Below are positions 50,826-58,952 of a stretch of DNA of 64,000 nt, in pieces. The DNA lies in the NCBI RefSeq assembly GCF_000585375.1, contig NZ_KK073874.1:4929251-4993250 (forward strand), given 5' to 3'. The position numbers and the translations under genes are program-made. This DNA is from Cryptosporangium arvum DSM 44712 (lineage in GTDB: Bacteria > Actinomycetota > Actinomycetes > Mycobacteriales > Cryptosporangiaceae). A model generated the notes under the pieces. That model worked only from the letters and a program-made list of their open reading frames with translations, did not search any database and was not told the DNA's origin. Positions within the stretch are counted from its first letter, which is position 1. Every line of letters starts with the position of its first letter.

Positions 50826-51691
50826 AGCTCGGACTCGCACTCGACCTCGGCTCGGCGGCCCTGGTCGCCGACCAAGTCGGCGACGCGCTGCCGGTGCTCC
50901 GTACCGCGGAAGACGTCGGCGTCGACGCCGTCTGGATCGGGGAGAGCTACCACCGCCGGCCGGAACCGTTCCACCTGCCGTCCGCGCTGCTCGTGCTCGC
51001 GCACCTGGCCGCGCGGACGTCGCTGCGCCTGGGTACCGGTGTGCTGCTGCTGCGCGCCTACGACCCGCTGCGCCTGGCCTACGAGACCGCGCTGCTCGAC
51101 CAGCTCTCCGGCGGCCGGCTGACCGTCGGCATCGGCCTGGGCCCCGCCGACCTGCGGACGCGGTTCGGCACCAGCACCCGCCCCGACGCCGCGCTCGAGA
51201 CGCTGCGGAAAGCCTGGAACGAGGTGGCGCCCGCCCCGGTGAGCGGGCCCCGGCTGCTCGTCGGCGGTGGCGCCGAGGTGGCGGTGCGCCGGGCGGCCAC
51301 CTACGGCGACGGGTACTACGCCGCCACCAACTACACCGACCGGCTGCTGGCGCGGCAGGCCTCGGCGTACCGCGAACTGGTGCCCGGCGGCAAGGTCGTC
51401 GCCAACCGGCTGTGCCTGGTGCACCCGGACGGGTCGCGGGCCCGGGAGCTCGCCGAGCAGTACTTCGCCCCGGTCGCCGGCTACTACTCGTCCCGGGGGC
51501 TGTGGGAGTCCGTGCCGGGCGACCCGGCGGCCCCGTCGACGCTCGTCGGCACGCCCGCCGAGGTGGGGGCGGCGCTGCGCGGCTACGCCGAGGCCGGCGT
51601 CACCACCGTCAACCTGCGGGTGAAGCCGTTCGGTACGCCGCCGGACGTCGCCCGCCGCACCCTGGAACTCGTCACCGCCGCCATCGGCTGA
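50822..51691 (+). CDS. LLM-class (F420/FMN-dependent) oxidoreductase
   Basis: 289 residues of the luciferase-like TIM-barrel family: AEDVGVDAVWIGESYHRRPEPFHLPSALLVLAHLAARTSLRLGTGVLLL (by position 27-75) and LSGGRLTVGIGLGPADLRTRFG. The WIGE-type segment and length fit F420-dependent members, though the cofactor is not proven. It is translationally coupled to the 56-residue peptide. Its 3' end overlaps the convergent cysteine hydrolase gene by 20 bp. Confidence 0.82.
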   Translation: MKLGLALDLGSAALVADQVGDALPVLRTAEDVGVDAVWIGESYHRRPEPFHLPSALLVLAHLAARTSLRLGTGVLLLRAYDPLRLAYETALLDQLSGGRLTVGIGLGPADLRTRFGTSTRPDAALETLRKAWNEVAPAPVSGPRLLVGGGAEVAVRRAATYGDGYYAATNYTDRLLARQASAYRELVPGGKVVANRLCLVHPDGSRARELAEQYFAPVAGYYSSRGLWESVPGDPAAPSTLVGTPAEVGAALRGYAEAGVTTVNLRVKPFGTPPDVARRTLELVTAAIG

Positions 51692-52313
51692 CCAGTTCGT
51701 CGGCGGTCGTCAGTACCGCGACGTGGAGCGCGAGCTGGGCCAGCGCGGCCTCGTGCGTCGCGACGTCGTACGCGGCGACCGCGTCGGCCGGGACGAGCAC
51801 CGGCCAGCCGAGCTGGAACGCGTCGGTCGCGGTGGCCGCCACGCAGCAGTCGCTGGTGAGCCCGGCCACGGCCGTCCATCCGACCCCGGCGTCCCGGAGC
51901 GCCTCGGCCAGCCCGGTGCCCAGGAACCCGCTGTATCCCCGCTTGACCACCTGCGTCTCGTCGTCGGCCGGGGTGAGGCCGTACCAGTCCGCGCCCGGCG
52001 TCCCGCGGACGCACGGTTCATCCGGCCCGTAGGGCGCGCCGGGGTCGCCGGTACGCAACCAGAGGCTGGCACGCCAGGGGGTGGCCGGGTCGGTGCCGAG
52101 CCCGACCCAGAACACCGGCACGCCGGCCGCGCGCGCCGCGTCGACCAGTGCGCCGGTCCTCCGCACGGCGGCGGCGACCGCGGCCGACGCGTCCGGCGCC
52201 AGTTGGTAGCCGACGAGGTACTCCGGGTCGGCGAACGAGCGCTGGACGTCGACGACGATCAGCGCCGGCCGCCCGCCGCGCAGAGCCGCCAGCTGTCGTT
52301 CGCGCAGGGTCAC
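51672..52313 (-). CDS. Cysteine hydrolase (isochorismatase family)
   Basis: 213 residues of the isochorismatase-like fold. The catalytic Asp is in ALIVVDVQRSFADPEYL, the Lys in TQVVKRGYSGFLGTGLAEAL and the Cys in VAGLTSDCCVAATATDAFQLG. The family cleaves amide or ester bonds (nicotinamidase, N-carbamoylsarcosine amidase, isochorismatase); the substrate here is not evident. The GTG at 52313 begins MTLRERQLAAL, just before the first strand; longer starts would add unconserved residues. It is divergent from the SDR gene. Confidence 0.82.
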   Translation of the reverse strand: MTLRERQLAALRGGRPALIVVDVQRSFADPEYLVGYQLAPDASAAVAAAVRRTGALVDAARAAGVPVFWVGLGTDPATPWRASLWLRTGDPGAPYGPDEPCVRGTPGADWYGLTPADDETQVVKRGYSGFLGTGLAEALRDAGVGWTAVAGLTSDCCVAATATDAFQLGWPVLVPADAVAAYDVATHEAALAQLALHVAVLTTADELVSRWRR

Positions 52314-52424
52314 GTGCCGACCGTGCCATGCGCCGCCGCGAAGGAACAGTGCGCCGCGGCGAAAGATCCGCGCCGGCCGGACGGGGACAGTGGACGGGCC
52401 AGAACGTTCCAGGAGAGGAAACAC

Positions 52425-53165
52425 GTGAGCGAGAAGGTTCTGTCCGGCAAGGTGGCGATCGTGACCGGCGGCAGCCGGGGCATCGGGGCCGCGACCGCCC
52501 GGCGGCTGGCGCGGCTGGGCGCGGACGTGGCCATCACCTACGCCATCGAGGCGGAGAAGGCCAAAGCGGTCCTCGACGACCTGCGCGCGGAAGGCGTACG
52601 CGCCGAGGCGATCCAGGCCGACCAGGCCGACCGCGCCCAGGTGACCGCGATGGTCGACGCGGTGGCCCGGCAGTTCGGCCGGATCGACATCCTGGTCAAC
52701 AACGCGGGGGTGTTCCGGCCCGGCGAGCTGTCCGGCGCCGACCGGGACGCGCAGGCGGCCGTGAACGTGACCGGCGTGGCCGACACGACCTACCAGGCCC
52801 TGCGCTACCTGAGCGACGGCGGTCGCGTGATCAGCCTGTCCTCGGGGCTCGCGACCCGGGCCGGCACCCCGGGCGTGGCCGACTACGCGGCGGGCAAGGC
52901 GGCCGTCGCCGGGTACACCCGGGCCTGGGCCAACGACGTCGCGCCCCGGCGGATCACCGTCAACGTCATCGAGTGCGGCCTGGTCGACACCGACATGGCG
53001 GTGCCCGCCGACTCCGAGCTGGGCCGGGTGTTCGTGCAGATGATCCCGCTGCGCCGGTACGCGAGCGCGGACGAGGTCGCGGGCGCGGTCGCGTTCCTCG
53101 CCGGCCCCGACGCCGACTACATCACCGGCAGCACGCTGCGCGTCGACGGCGGCGCGCTCGCCTGA
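52425..53165 (+). CDS. Short-chain dehydrogenase/reductase
   Basis: 246 residues of the classical SDR family: cofactor motif TGGSRGIG at 15-22, NNAG at about 90-93, catalytic Ser in ISLSSGLATRAG and YAAGK (Tyr-x3-Lys), and the C-terminal ITGSTLRVDGG. The GTG start follows AGGAG. It reduces or oxidises a carbonyl/alcohol with NAD(P)H. The first loop (TYAIEAEKAKAV) lacks the Arg pair common in NADPH-dependent members. Its 3' end overlaps the convergent AraC gene by 49 bp. Confidence 0.88.
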   Translation: MSEKVLSGKVAIVTGGSRGIGAATARRLARLGADVAITYAIEAEKAKAVLDDLRAEGVRAEAIQADQADRAQVTAMVDAVARQFGRIDILVNNAGVFRPGELSGADRDAQAAVNVTGVADTTYQALRYLSDGGRVISLSSGLATRAGTPGVADYAAGKAAVAGYTRAWANDVAPRRITVNVIECGLVDTDMAVPADSELGRVFVQMIPLRRYASADEVAGAVAFLAGPDADYITGSTLRVDGGALA

Positions 53166-54073
53166 CGGGTCTCCCGGGGGGTCAGCCCGAACTCGCGCCG
53201 GTACGCGGTGGCGAACGACGAGTGGCTGGTGAATCCGCAGGCGTACGCGATCTGCGTGATCGACCGGTGGCGCCAGTTCGGGCTGGTCAGCCGGGTGCGC
53301 GCGGCGCGCAGCCGTTCGGTGCGGATGAGGTCGCGCGAGGTGGTGCCGGCCGCCTGCAGGACGTCCTGGATGTAGCGCGTCGACCAGCCGAGCGCCCGCG
53401 CGATCCCGGCGACCGTGAGGCCGGAGTCGGCCGCGTGACGCCGCACGTACCGCCGGATCTGGGCCTCGACCTCCGCCCGCTGGGCCGGGGGCGCCGAATC
53501 GACGGCGCCCTCCGCCGCCAGCCCGACCAGGTCGAGCAGCTGGTCACAGGCGACGTCGAACGCCGCACCGGTGAGCTGCTCGCGCTCCTCCTGCAGGGTG
53601 AGCACCATGCGCCGGATCACCCGGCCCAGCCCGGCGGTGCCGTCGAACGCCAGGGACTCGCGCGTCGCGGTGCGGCGGTGGACCGCATCGGTGGGGATCA
53701 GCACCGCGGTCGAGACGAAGTCCTCGGCGTGGGCGAACGTGAACGGGCGGTCCACATCGCACAGCGCGAGCGTCCCCGGCCGGATCACGCTCTCGGCGCC
53801 GGCCTGCGTGACCTGGGCGCTGCCGACCATGGGGACCAGCAGCTCGAACACGCCCCGGGTGTCGGCCCGGATGTGCCTGCCCTGCCGGACGAACTCCTCA
53901 CGGACGTTGCCGCAGAGCGCGATGCCGTAGGACGTCGACCGCTGCCATTCCAGCCGGCCGGCCCAGGGACCGGTCTCGGTGAGGGTGACCCGGCTCTCCC
54001 CGTGCAGGTCGATGAACGCGTCCCGCCAGGTCCGCGCGTCGGGGGTCGAGCCCGGATCGTTCCAGTGGTACAT
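53117..54073 (-). CDS. AraC-family regulator with AraC_binding_2-type sensor
   Basis: 318 residues. The N-terminal half resembles the AraC_binding_2 ligand domain (LVPMVGSAQVTQAGAESVIRPGTLALCDVDRPF). The C-terminal double HTH has GLTVAGIARALGWSTRYIQDVLQAAG and SITQIAYACGFTSHSSFATAYRREFGLTPRE. It is convergent with the SDR gene with a 49-bp antisense overlap, so transcription of one may impede the other. The inducer is unknown; the nearby SDR, hydrolase and LLM genes are candidate targets. Confidence 0.88.
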   Translation of the reverse strand: MYHWNDPGSTPDARTWRDAFIDLHGESRVTLTETGPWAGRLEWQRSTSYGIALCGNVREEFVRQGRHIRADTRGVFELLVPMVGSAQVTQAGAESVIRPGTLALCDVDRPFTFAHAEDFVSTAVLIPTDAVHRRTATRESLAFDGTAGLGRVIRRMVLTLQEEREQLTGAAFDVACDQLLDLVGLAAEGAVDSAPPAQRAEVEAQIRRYVRRHAADSGLTVAGIARALGWSTRYIQDVLQAAGTTSRDLIRTERLRAARTRLTSPNWRHRSITQIAYACGFTSHSSFATAYRREFGLTPRETRQASAPPSTRSVLPVM

Positions 54074-54091
54074 GCCGACAGGCTAAACGAC

Positions 54092-55159
54092 CTAATCGAG
54101 ACCCTGACCGGGGCCGAGGGCACCCAGGAACTCGACGAACCGCTCCCGGGTGAACAGATTCGGCTCACGCGTCTCGACGTTCACCACGACGCCGTTCGCC
54201 AGCCGGACCCAGCCGTACCAGAGCCGCTGCGCCGCGGTACCGGCCTCGGCGATCTCGCCCTCGCGACCGTTCACCGTGACCGGTGCGCGTCGCACGCCGC
54301 TGCGCCGGTCACGCCACCACTCGCCGGGCTCGACGTGCTGCCAGTACACCTGCACGGCCGCGTTGTCGGGCACCGCGGGCAGAGTGCCGTTCAGCGCGAC
54401 CGGAAGGTTCTTCACCCGCGGGTCGCAGAGCGCCACCTGCGACGTGTCGAACTCCTGCCCGGACCCGTCGTGGCTCGCGCACAGCACCAGCGGGGAGGGG
54501 ACCGCGGCGAACCGGATCAGCTCCTGCACCGCGGTCGGCTCGTCGGTGAGCCCACGGGCGACGCCGAAGAGCTCGTCCCGGCTGACCGCCGAGTACGGGT
54601 CCTCGTCGCCCCGGGTGACGACCGACACCGCGACCCAGAGCGCGGGCCCGCGCTGGAAGGCCAGCGTGGCCATCGAGTCCCCGTCGTTGATCGGAAGCGC
54701 GGTGAGCGTCGCCGGCCGCCCGTCGAACGCCACCTTCTCCGGCTCGACGCCCGGCCAGGTGGAGCCGTTCGGCTCGGTCGAGTCGATCGACACCTCCAGC
54801 TCCGCTTCGGGGTTCTCACGGGTGGACCAGATCCGCCACCGCCCGGTGTCGAAGATCGACACCCGGGGCCGGCCGAAACCGTCCGGCAACTCGCCGAGGC
54901 CCAGCGGCGCCGGCGGCAACCCACTGTCGGTCAGCGGCGGTGCGGCGACCTGCAGGGTGGTGTCCGGCTCGCGCAGCTGCACGGTGGCGACGCCCGCGGC
55001 CAGCACGACCGCCGCGACCGCGGCCGCACCCACGGCCAACCGGCGGCGGCGGACCCGCCGCTGCCGGCCCCGGACGGCGCCGACGAGGCCGGCCGGGGGC
55101 GGAGCGCCGTCAGCCAGTTCGGAGAGCACCGAGCGCACGTGGGTTTCGACGTCGTTCAT
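54092..55159 (-). CDS. Membrane-anchored anti-sigma-like protein of the SigE-family pair
   Basis: 355 residues. A short cytoplasmic N-terminus (MNDVETHVRSVLSELADGAPPPAGL, by position 1-25, the type of segment that contacts sigma) precedes a basic stretch and one helix (LAVGAAAVAAVVLAAGVATVQL). About 290 extracytoplasmic residues without known fold follow, containing two Cys (VLCASHD, VALCDPR) that may pair. The ATG overlaps the sigma-factor stop (ATGA). This gene order is standard for SigE-family ECF sigma factors in actinomycetes. It probably holds the sigma factor until an envelope signal arrives. Confidence 0.72.
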   Translation of the reverse strand: MNDVETHVRSVLSELADGAPPPAGLVGAVRGRQRRVRRRRLAVGAAAVAAVVLAAGVATVQLREPDTTLQVAAPPLTDSGLPPAPLGLGELPDGFGRPRVSIFDTGRWRIWSTRENPEAELEVSIDSTEPNGSTWPGVEPEKVAFDGRPATLTALPINDGDSMATLAFQRGPALWVAVSVVTRGDEDPYSAVSRDELFGVARGLTDEPTAVQELIRFAAVPSPLVLCASHDGSGQEFDTSQVALCDPRVKNLPVALNGTLPAVPDNAAVQVYWQHVEPGEWWRDRRSGVRRAPVTVNGREGEIAEAGTAAQRLWYGWVRLANGVVVNVETREPNLFTRERFVEFLGALGPGQGLD

Positions 55160-55668
55160 GAGAAACGCTCCTCGAGCAACGGGGACGCCCCGCGTAAACG
55201 GGCCAGTGCCCGGCTGGCGTGGGACCGGACTGTGGGTGCCGAACAGCCGATGATCGCGGCGATCTCGTCGTCGTCGAGATCCTCGTAGAACCGGAGCACG
55301 AGCACCGCGCGCTGACGCGGGGGCAGCCCGGCGACGGCGATCCGCACCGCGTCGCGGTCGGCCACGCTGTCGGCGTGGTCGGGACGACCGTCCTGGTTGG
55401 TGTCGGCGTCGGGGAGGGCAGGCACCTCCGCCGACGCTCTCCGCCGGCGCCACGACAGGTACTGCCGCAGGATCGTCTTGCGCACGTAGGCCGCAGGCTG
55501 CTCGGAGCGCACCTTCGGCCAGCGCCGGTGCACCCGCACGAACGACTCCTGGACGAGGTCCTCGGCCAGGTGGTAGTCACCGCACAACACGTACGCGAAC
55601 CGCAGGAACGTCCGCCCGTGCTCAGCGACGTAACTGTCGAACGCCACCTCGTCGAGGTTGCTCGCCAC
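55156..55668 (-). CDS. ECF sigma factor, SigE family
   Basis: 170 residues. Region 2 has FLRFAYVLCGDYHLAEDLVQESFVRVHRRW and region 4 has LPPRQRAVLVLRFYEDLDDDEIAAIIGCSAPTVRSHASRALARLR. The linker contains an Asp-rich stretch (DADTNQDGRPDHAD). The GTG start at 55668 has AAGGAG nine bases upstream; a TTG three codons earlier is too close to that site. It is coupled to its membrane anti-sigma factor by ATGA. The signal is not known; relatives answer envelope stress. Confidence 0.9.
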   Translation of the reverse strand: MASNLDEVAFDSYVAEHGRTFLRFAYVLCGDYHLAEDLVQESFVRVHRRWPKVRSEQPAAYVRKTILRQYLSWRRRRASAEVPALPDADTNQDGRPDHADSVADRDAVRIAVAGLPPRQRAVLVLRFYEDLDDDEIAAIIGCSAPTVRSHASRALARLRGASPLLEERFS

Positions 55669-55739
55669 AATCTCCAACTCCTTCGACCGGGCTCATCCGT
55701 ATCAACGCGCTCCGATCGCGATCTGTGGAGTCGTGCGGC

Positions 55740-56348
55740 CTACCGGGGTCGGCGGCAGTGGTAGACGAGGGCGGGAGGCACGTTGGCCCAGACCGTCCGG
55801 CCCACCACGACCTCCTCGAAGCGGGTGTCCAGGAGACGGCGGAAACGGCGGGCCGGGCCCGACCACCGCGCGTGCACGTACGCGAACGTCGTGAACGCGC
55901 CCCCGGGCTGCAGGGCGCCGGTGATCGCGTCGAGGATCCCGGTCTGCTGCTGCGCCCCGAACGCCGCCCACGGCAGGCCGCTCACCACGACGTCGGCGCG
56001 GTCGATGCCCCGGCCGCCGAGGACCTCGGGCAGGTCACGCGCGTCGGCCGGGATCACGTCGACGCCGGGGAAGCGCGCGGCGAGCAAGCGGGTGAACTGC
56101 TCGTTCACCTCCAGCGCGAGGTGAAGCCCCCGGCCGCCGAGCGCCGCCTGGATGACGCGGGTGAACGCCCCGGTGCCCGGCCCGAGCTCCACGACCACCG
56201 GCTGACCCGACGCCGCGATCGGCGCGGTGACCCGGCGGGCCAGCGCTCCCCCGCTCGGCACCAGCGAGGCCACCCCGAGCGGGTCACGCACGAACTCCCG
56301 GACGAAGGGCATCGTGTCGCCGTCGCAGTGCGTGTGGAGCGTTGTCAT
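55740..56348 (-). CDS. SAM-dependent methyltransferase, phospholipid N-methyltransferase-like
   Basis: 202 residues of a class I methyltransferase with motif I VVELGPGTGAFTRVIQAAL, an acidic residue in LALEVNEQF and motif IV DVVVSGLPWAAF. The opening FVREFVRDPLGVASLVPSGGALARRV is the pattern of PmtA-like and rRNA-adenine-dimethylase-related proteins. The substrate may be phosphatidylethanolamine or another lipid amine. The gene stands alone between the sigma factor and the RNA repair operon. Confidence 0.72.
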   Translation of the reverse strand: MTTLHTHCDGDTMPFVREFVRDPLGVASLVPSGGALARRVTAPIAASGQPVVVELGPGTGAFTRVIQAALGGRGLHLALEVNEQFTRLLAARFPGVDVIPADARDLPEVLGGRGIDRADVVVSGLPWAAFGAQQQTGILDAITGALQPGGAFTTFAYVHARWSGPARRFRRLLDTRFEEVVVGRTVWANVPPALVYHCRRPR

Positions 56349-56411
56349 GAGACTGAAGTGTGCGGGTGTTCCCGGTGGTGAACCAGGGACCGCCGATCCC
56401 CGGTTCCGCGG

Positions 56412-58952
56412 TCACAGGCGCGGGTCGGTCGGCTCCGACTCCAGCGCCAGCACCGCGAACACCGCCTCGTGCACCCGCCACAGCGGCTCACCGCGGGCCA
56501 CCCGCTCGAGCGCCTCGACGCCGAGGGCGTACTCGCGCAGCGCGAGCGACTGTTTGCGCCCGAGCCCCCGTTCACGCAGCCGCTCGAGGTTCGCCGGCTC
56601 GGTGTAGTCGGGCCCGTAGATGATCCGGAGGTACTCGCGGCCACGCACCTTGATTCCCGGCTGCACGCGCCGGCCGACCGCCCCGTTGGCCAGCGGCTTC
56701 ACCACCATGCCCTCGCCGCAGGCCCCGGTCAGCTCCTCCCACCACGCCACCCCGGCCGCGCTCGAGTCCGGGTCGTCCACGTCGACGACGAGCCGGCGGG
56801 TGCGCCGCACGAGCGCCGGGTCGGCCGCGGCCAGCCGGTCGGCCACCTCGAGGTGCCAGCCGTGGTCGTGGTCGGCCCAGGTGCGGCCCTCGCCCTCCGC
56901 GGGGCCCGACGCCAGCAACTGGAACGGCGCGACCTCGACGCCGCTCAAGCCGGCCGTCGGCCACACGTACCGGCGGTACGCGTCGCTGAACGCCTCGGCG
57001 TTGTGGACCCGGGCGGTGGCCCGCCCCAGCAGCTCACCGACGTCGACGCCCCGGGCCGCCACCGCCGAGAGCACGTCCACCGCGGCCGGGGTCGCGGCCC
57101 TGGCGGCGGCGCCGACGGCCGCGTACTGCCCGCGGAGCAGCTCGTCGGCCTTCGCCGACCAGGGCAGGATCTCCGCGTCGAACAGCAGCCAGTCGGCGTC
57201 GTTCCACAGGCCGGCGGTTTCGGCCGCACCCCGCAGCCGGCCCAGCAGCTCCTCGGTCAGCGGCGCGGGGAAGAACGCCCGGCCGGTGCGGGTCCAGACG
57301 GCTCCGCTCGCGCCCGGCTCGGCGTCGAACCGGGTGTGGGCGACCCCGGCGCTGCGACCGAGCAGCACCACCGCGCGGGAGCCCATGTGCTTCTCCTCGC
57401 AGATCACCCGGTCGACGCCCGCCGAGCGGTAGGCGTCGAACGCCGCGGCGGGGTGTTCCAGCAGATCGCCGGTGGACGCGGTGGCGCACGGGGCCATCGT
57501 CGGCGGCAGGTACATCAGCCAGCGGGGGTCGAGCGCGAACCGGCTCATCACCTCGAGCGCGCCGGCCGCGTTCTCCTCCCGGACGGTCACCCGGCCGGCC
57601 AGCCGGGTCTCGACGCCGCGGCGTCCGGTGACGTCGGTGATCGCCAGCTCGTCGGGGCGGCGGGCCGCCTCCGGGGACAGCGGCCGGACCGGCTCGTACC
57701 AGACCCGCTCGGCCGGGACGCTCACCAGTTCCCGCTCCGGGTAGCGCAGCGCGGTGAGGGCGCCGCCGAACACGCACCCGGTGTCGAGGCAGAGCGTGTT
57801 GTTGACCCACTGGGGCCTGGGCACCGGCGTGTGCCCGTAGAGCACCGTCGCGCGGCCCCGGTACTCCTCGGCCCACGGGTAGCGGACCGGCAGCCCGTAC
57901 TCGTCGGTCTCGCCGGTGGTGTCGCCGTAGAGGGCGAAGCCACGCACCCGGGCGGACGCCCGGCCGTGGTACTCCTCCTTGAGCCCGGCGTGCGCGACGA
58001 CCAGCTTGCCGTCGTCGAGGACGAGGTGCGACACCAGCCCGTAGCAGAACTCCTCGACCGCCGCGACGAACTCCGGCGGCTGCCCGGCGAGCTGCTCGAG
58101 CGTCTCGGCCAGCCCGTGGGTGCGCTGCACGTCGCGGCCCCGGAGCGCGCGGACCAGCTTGTTCTCGTGGTTGCCGGGGACGCAGCGGGCGTGGCCGGCC
58201 GCGACCATGCCCATCACCAGCCGCAGCACGCCGGGGGCGTCGGGACCGCGGTCGACGAGGTCGCCGACGAACACCGCCCGGCGCCCGGCCGGGTGCACGG
58301 CGTCGACCGGGCGACCCTCGTCGTCGTGCACGAGCGTGTAGTCCAGCCGGGTCAGCAGGGCCTCGAGTTCGCGACGGCACCCGTGGACGTCGCCGACGAC
58401 GTCGAACGGGCCGTGGTCGTCGCGGAAGTCGTTGAGCAGTCTCTCCCGGACGATCACCGCGTCGGCGATCTCGTCCTCGCCGCGGAGCACGTGGACGGTG
58501 CGGAAGCCCTCCTTGCGCAGCGACCGCAGCGAGCGGCGCAGCTGGTCGCTCTGGCGCCGGATCACCGGTGCGCCGAAGTCGCGGTCGGTGCGCCCGGCGT
58601 TGCGGGCGAGGCACACCTTCTCGGGCACGTCGAGGACGATCGCGACCGGCAGGACGTCGTGCGCCCGGGCCAGCTCGACCAGCGCCTTCCGGGCCTGGGC
58701 CTGGGTGTTCGTGGCGTCCACGACGGTCAGCCGGCCCCCGGCCAGCCGGACGCCGGCGATGTGGTGCAGGACGTCGAACGCGGCCCCGGTGGCGCTCTGG
58801 TCGTTCTCGTCGTCGGCGACCAGCCCGCGGCAGAAGTCGCTGGAGAGCACCTCGAACCGTCCGAAGTGGGTGCGCGCGAACGTCGACTTGCCCGAACCGC
58901 TGACCCCGACCAGGCACACCAGCGACAGCGTGGGAATCGTCAGCGTGCTCAT
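56412..58952 (-). CDS. pnkp: Bacterial RNA repair protein Pnkp (kinase-phosphatase-ligase)
   Basis: 846 residues with the three Pnkp domains. The 5'-polynucleotide kinase (1-170) has P-loop GVSGSGKST at 16-24. The metallophosphoesterase (about 180-470) has DVVGDVHGCRRE, GDLVDRGPDAPG, GNHENK and a late GHTPVPR. The ligase-type adenylyltransferase (about 490-846) has nucleotidyl Lys521 in VICEEKHMGSRAV and a distal EGMVVKPL motif. Pnkp repairs RNA cut by ribotoxins: it phosphorylates the 5' end, removes the 2',3'-cyclic phosphate and seals together with Hen1. The start overlaps the Hen1 stop (ATGA), matching the known two-gene cassette. Confidence 0.93.
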   Translation of the reverse strand: MSTLTIPTLSLVCLVGVSGSGKSTFARTHFGRFEVLSSDFCRGLVADDENDQSATGAAFDVLHHIAGVRLAGGRLTVVDATNTQAQARKALVELARAHDVLPVAIVLDVPEKVCLARNAGRTDRDFGAPVIRRQSDQLRRSLRSLRKEGFRTVHVLRGEDEIADAVIVRERLLNDFRDDHGPFDVVGDVHGCRRELEALLTRLDYTLVHDDEGRPVDAVHPAGRRAVFVGDLVDRGPDAPGVLRLVMGMVAAGHARCVPGNHENKLVRALRGRDVQRTHGLAETLEQLAGQPPEFVAAVEEFCYGLVSHLVLDDGKLVVAHAGLKEEYHGRASARVRGFALYGDTTGETDEYGLPVRYPWAEEYRGRATVLYGHTPVPRPQWVNNTLCLDTGCVFGGALTALRYPERELVSVPAERVWYEPVRPLSPEAARRPDELAITDVTGRRGVETRLAGRVTVREENAAGALEVMSRFALDPRWLMYLPPTMAPCATASTGDLLEHPAAAFDAYRSAGVDRVICEEKHMGSRAVVLLGRSAGVAHTRFDAEPGASGAVWTRTGRAFFPAPLTEELLGRLRGAAETAGLWNDADWLLFDAEILPWSAKADELLRGQYAAVGAAARAATPAAVDVLSAVAARGVDVGELLGRATARVHNAEAFSDAYRRYVWPTAGLSGVEVAPFQLLASGPAEGEGRTWADHDHGWHLEVADRLAAADPALVRRTRRLVVDVDDPDSSAAGVAWWEELTGACGEGMVVKPLANGAVGRRVQPGIKVRGREYLRIIYGPDYTEPANLERLRERGLGRKQSLALREYALGVEALERVARGEPLWRVHEAVFAVLALESEPTDPRL

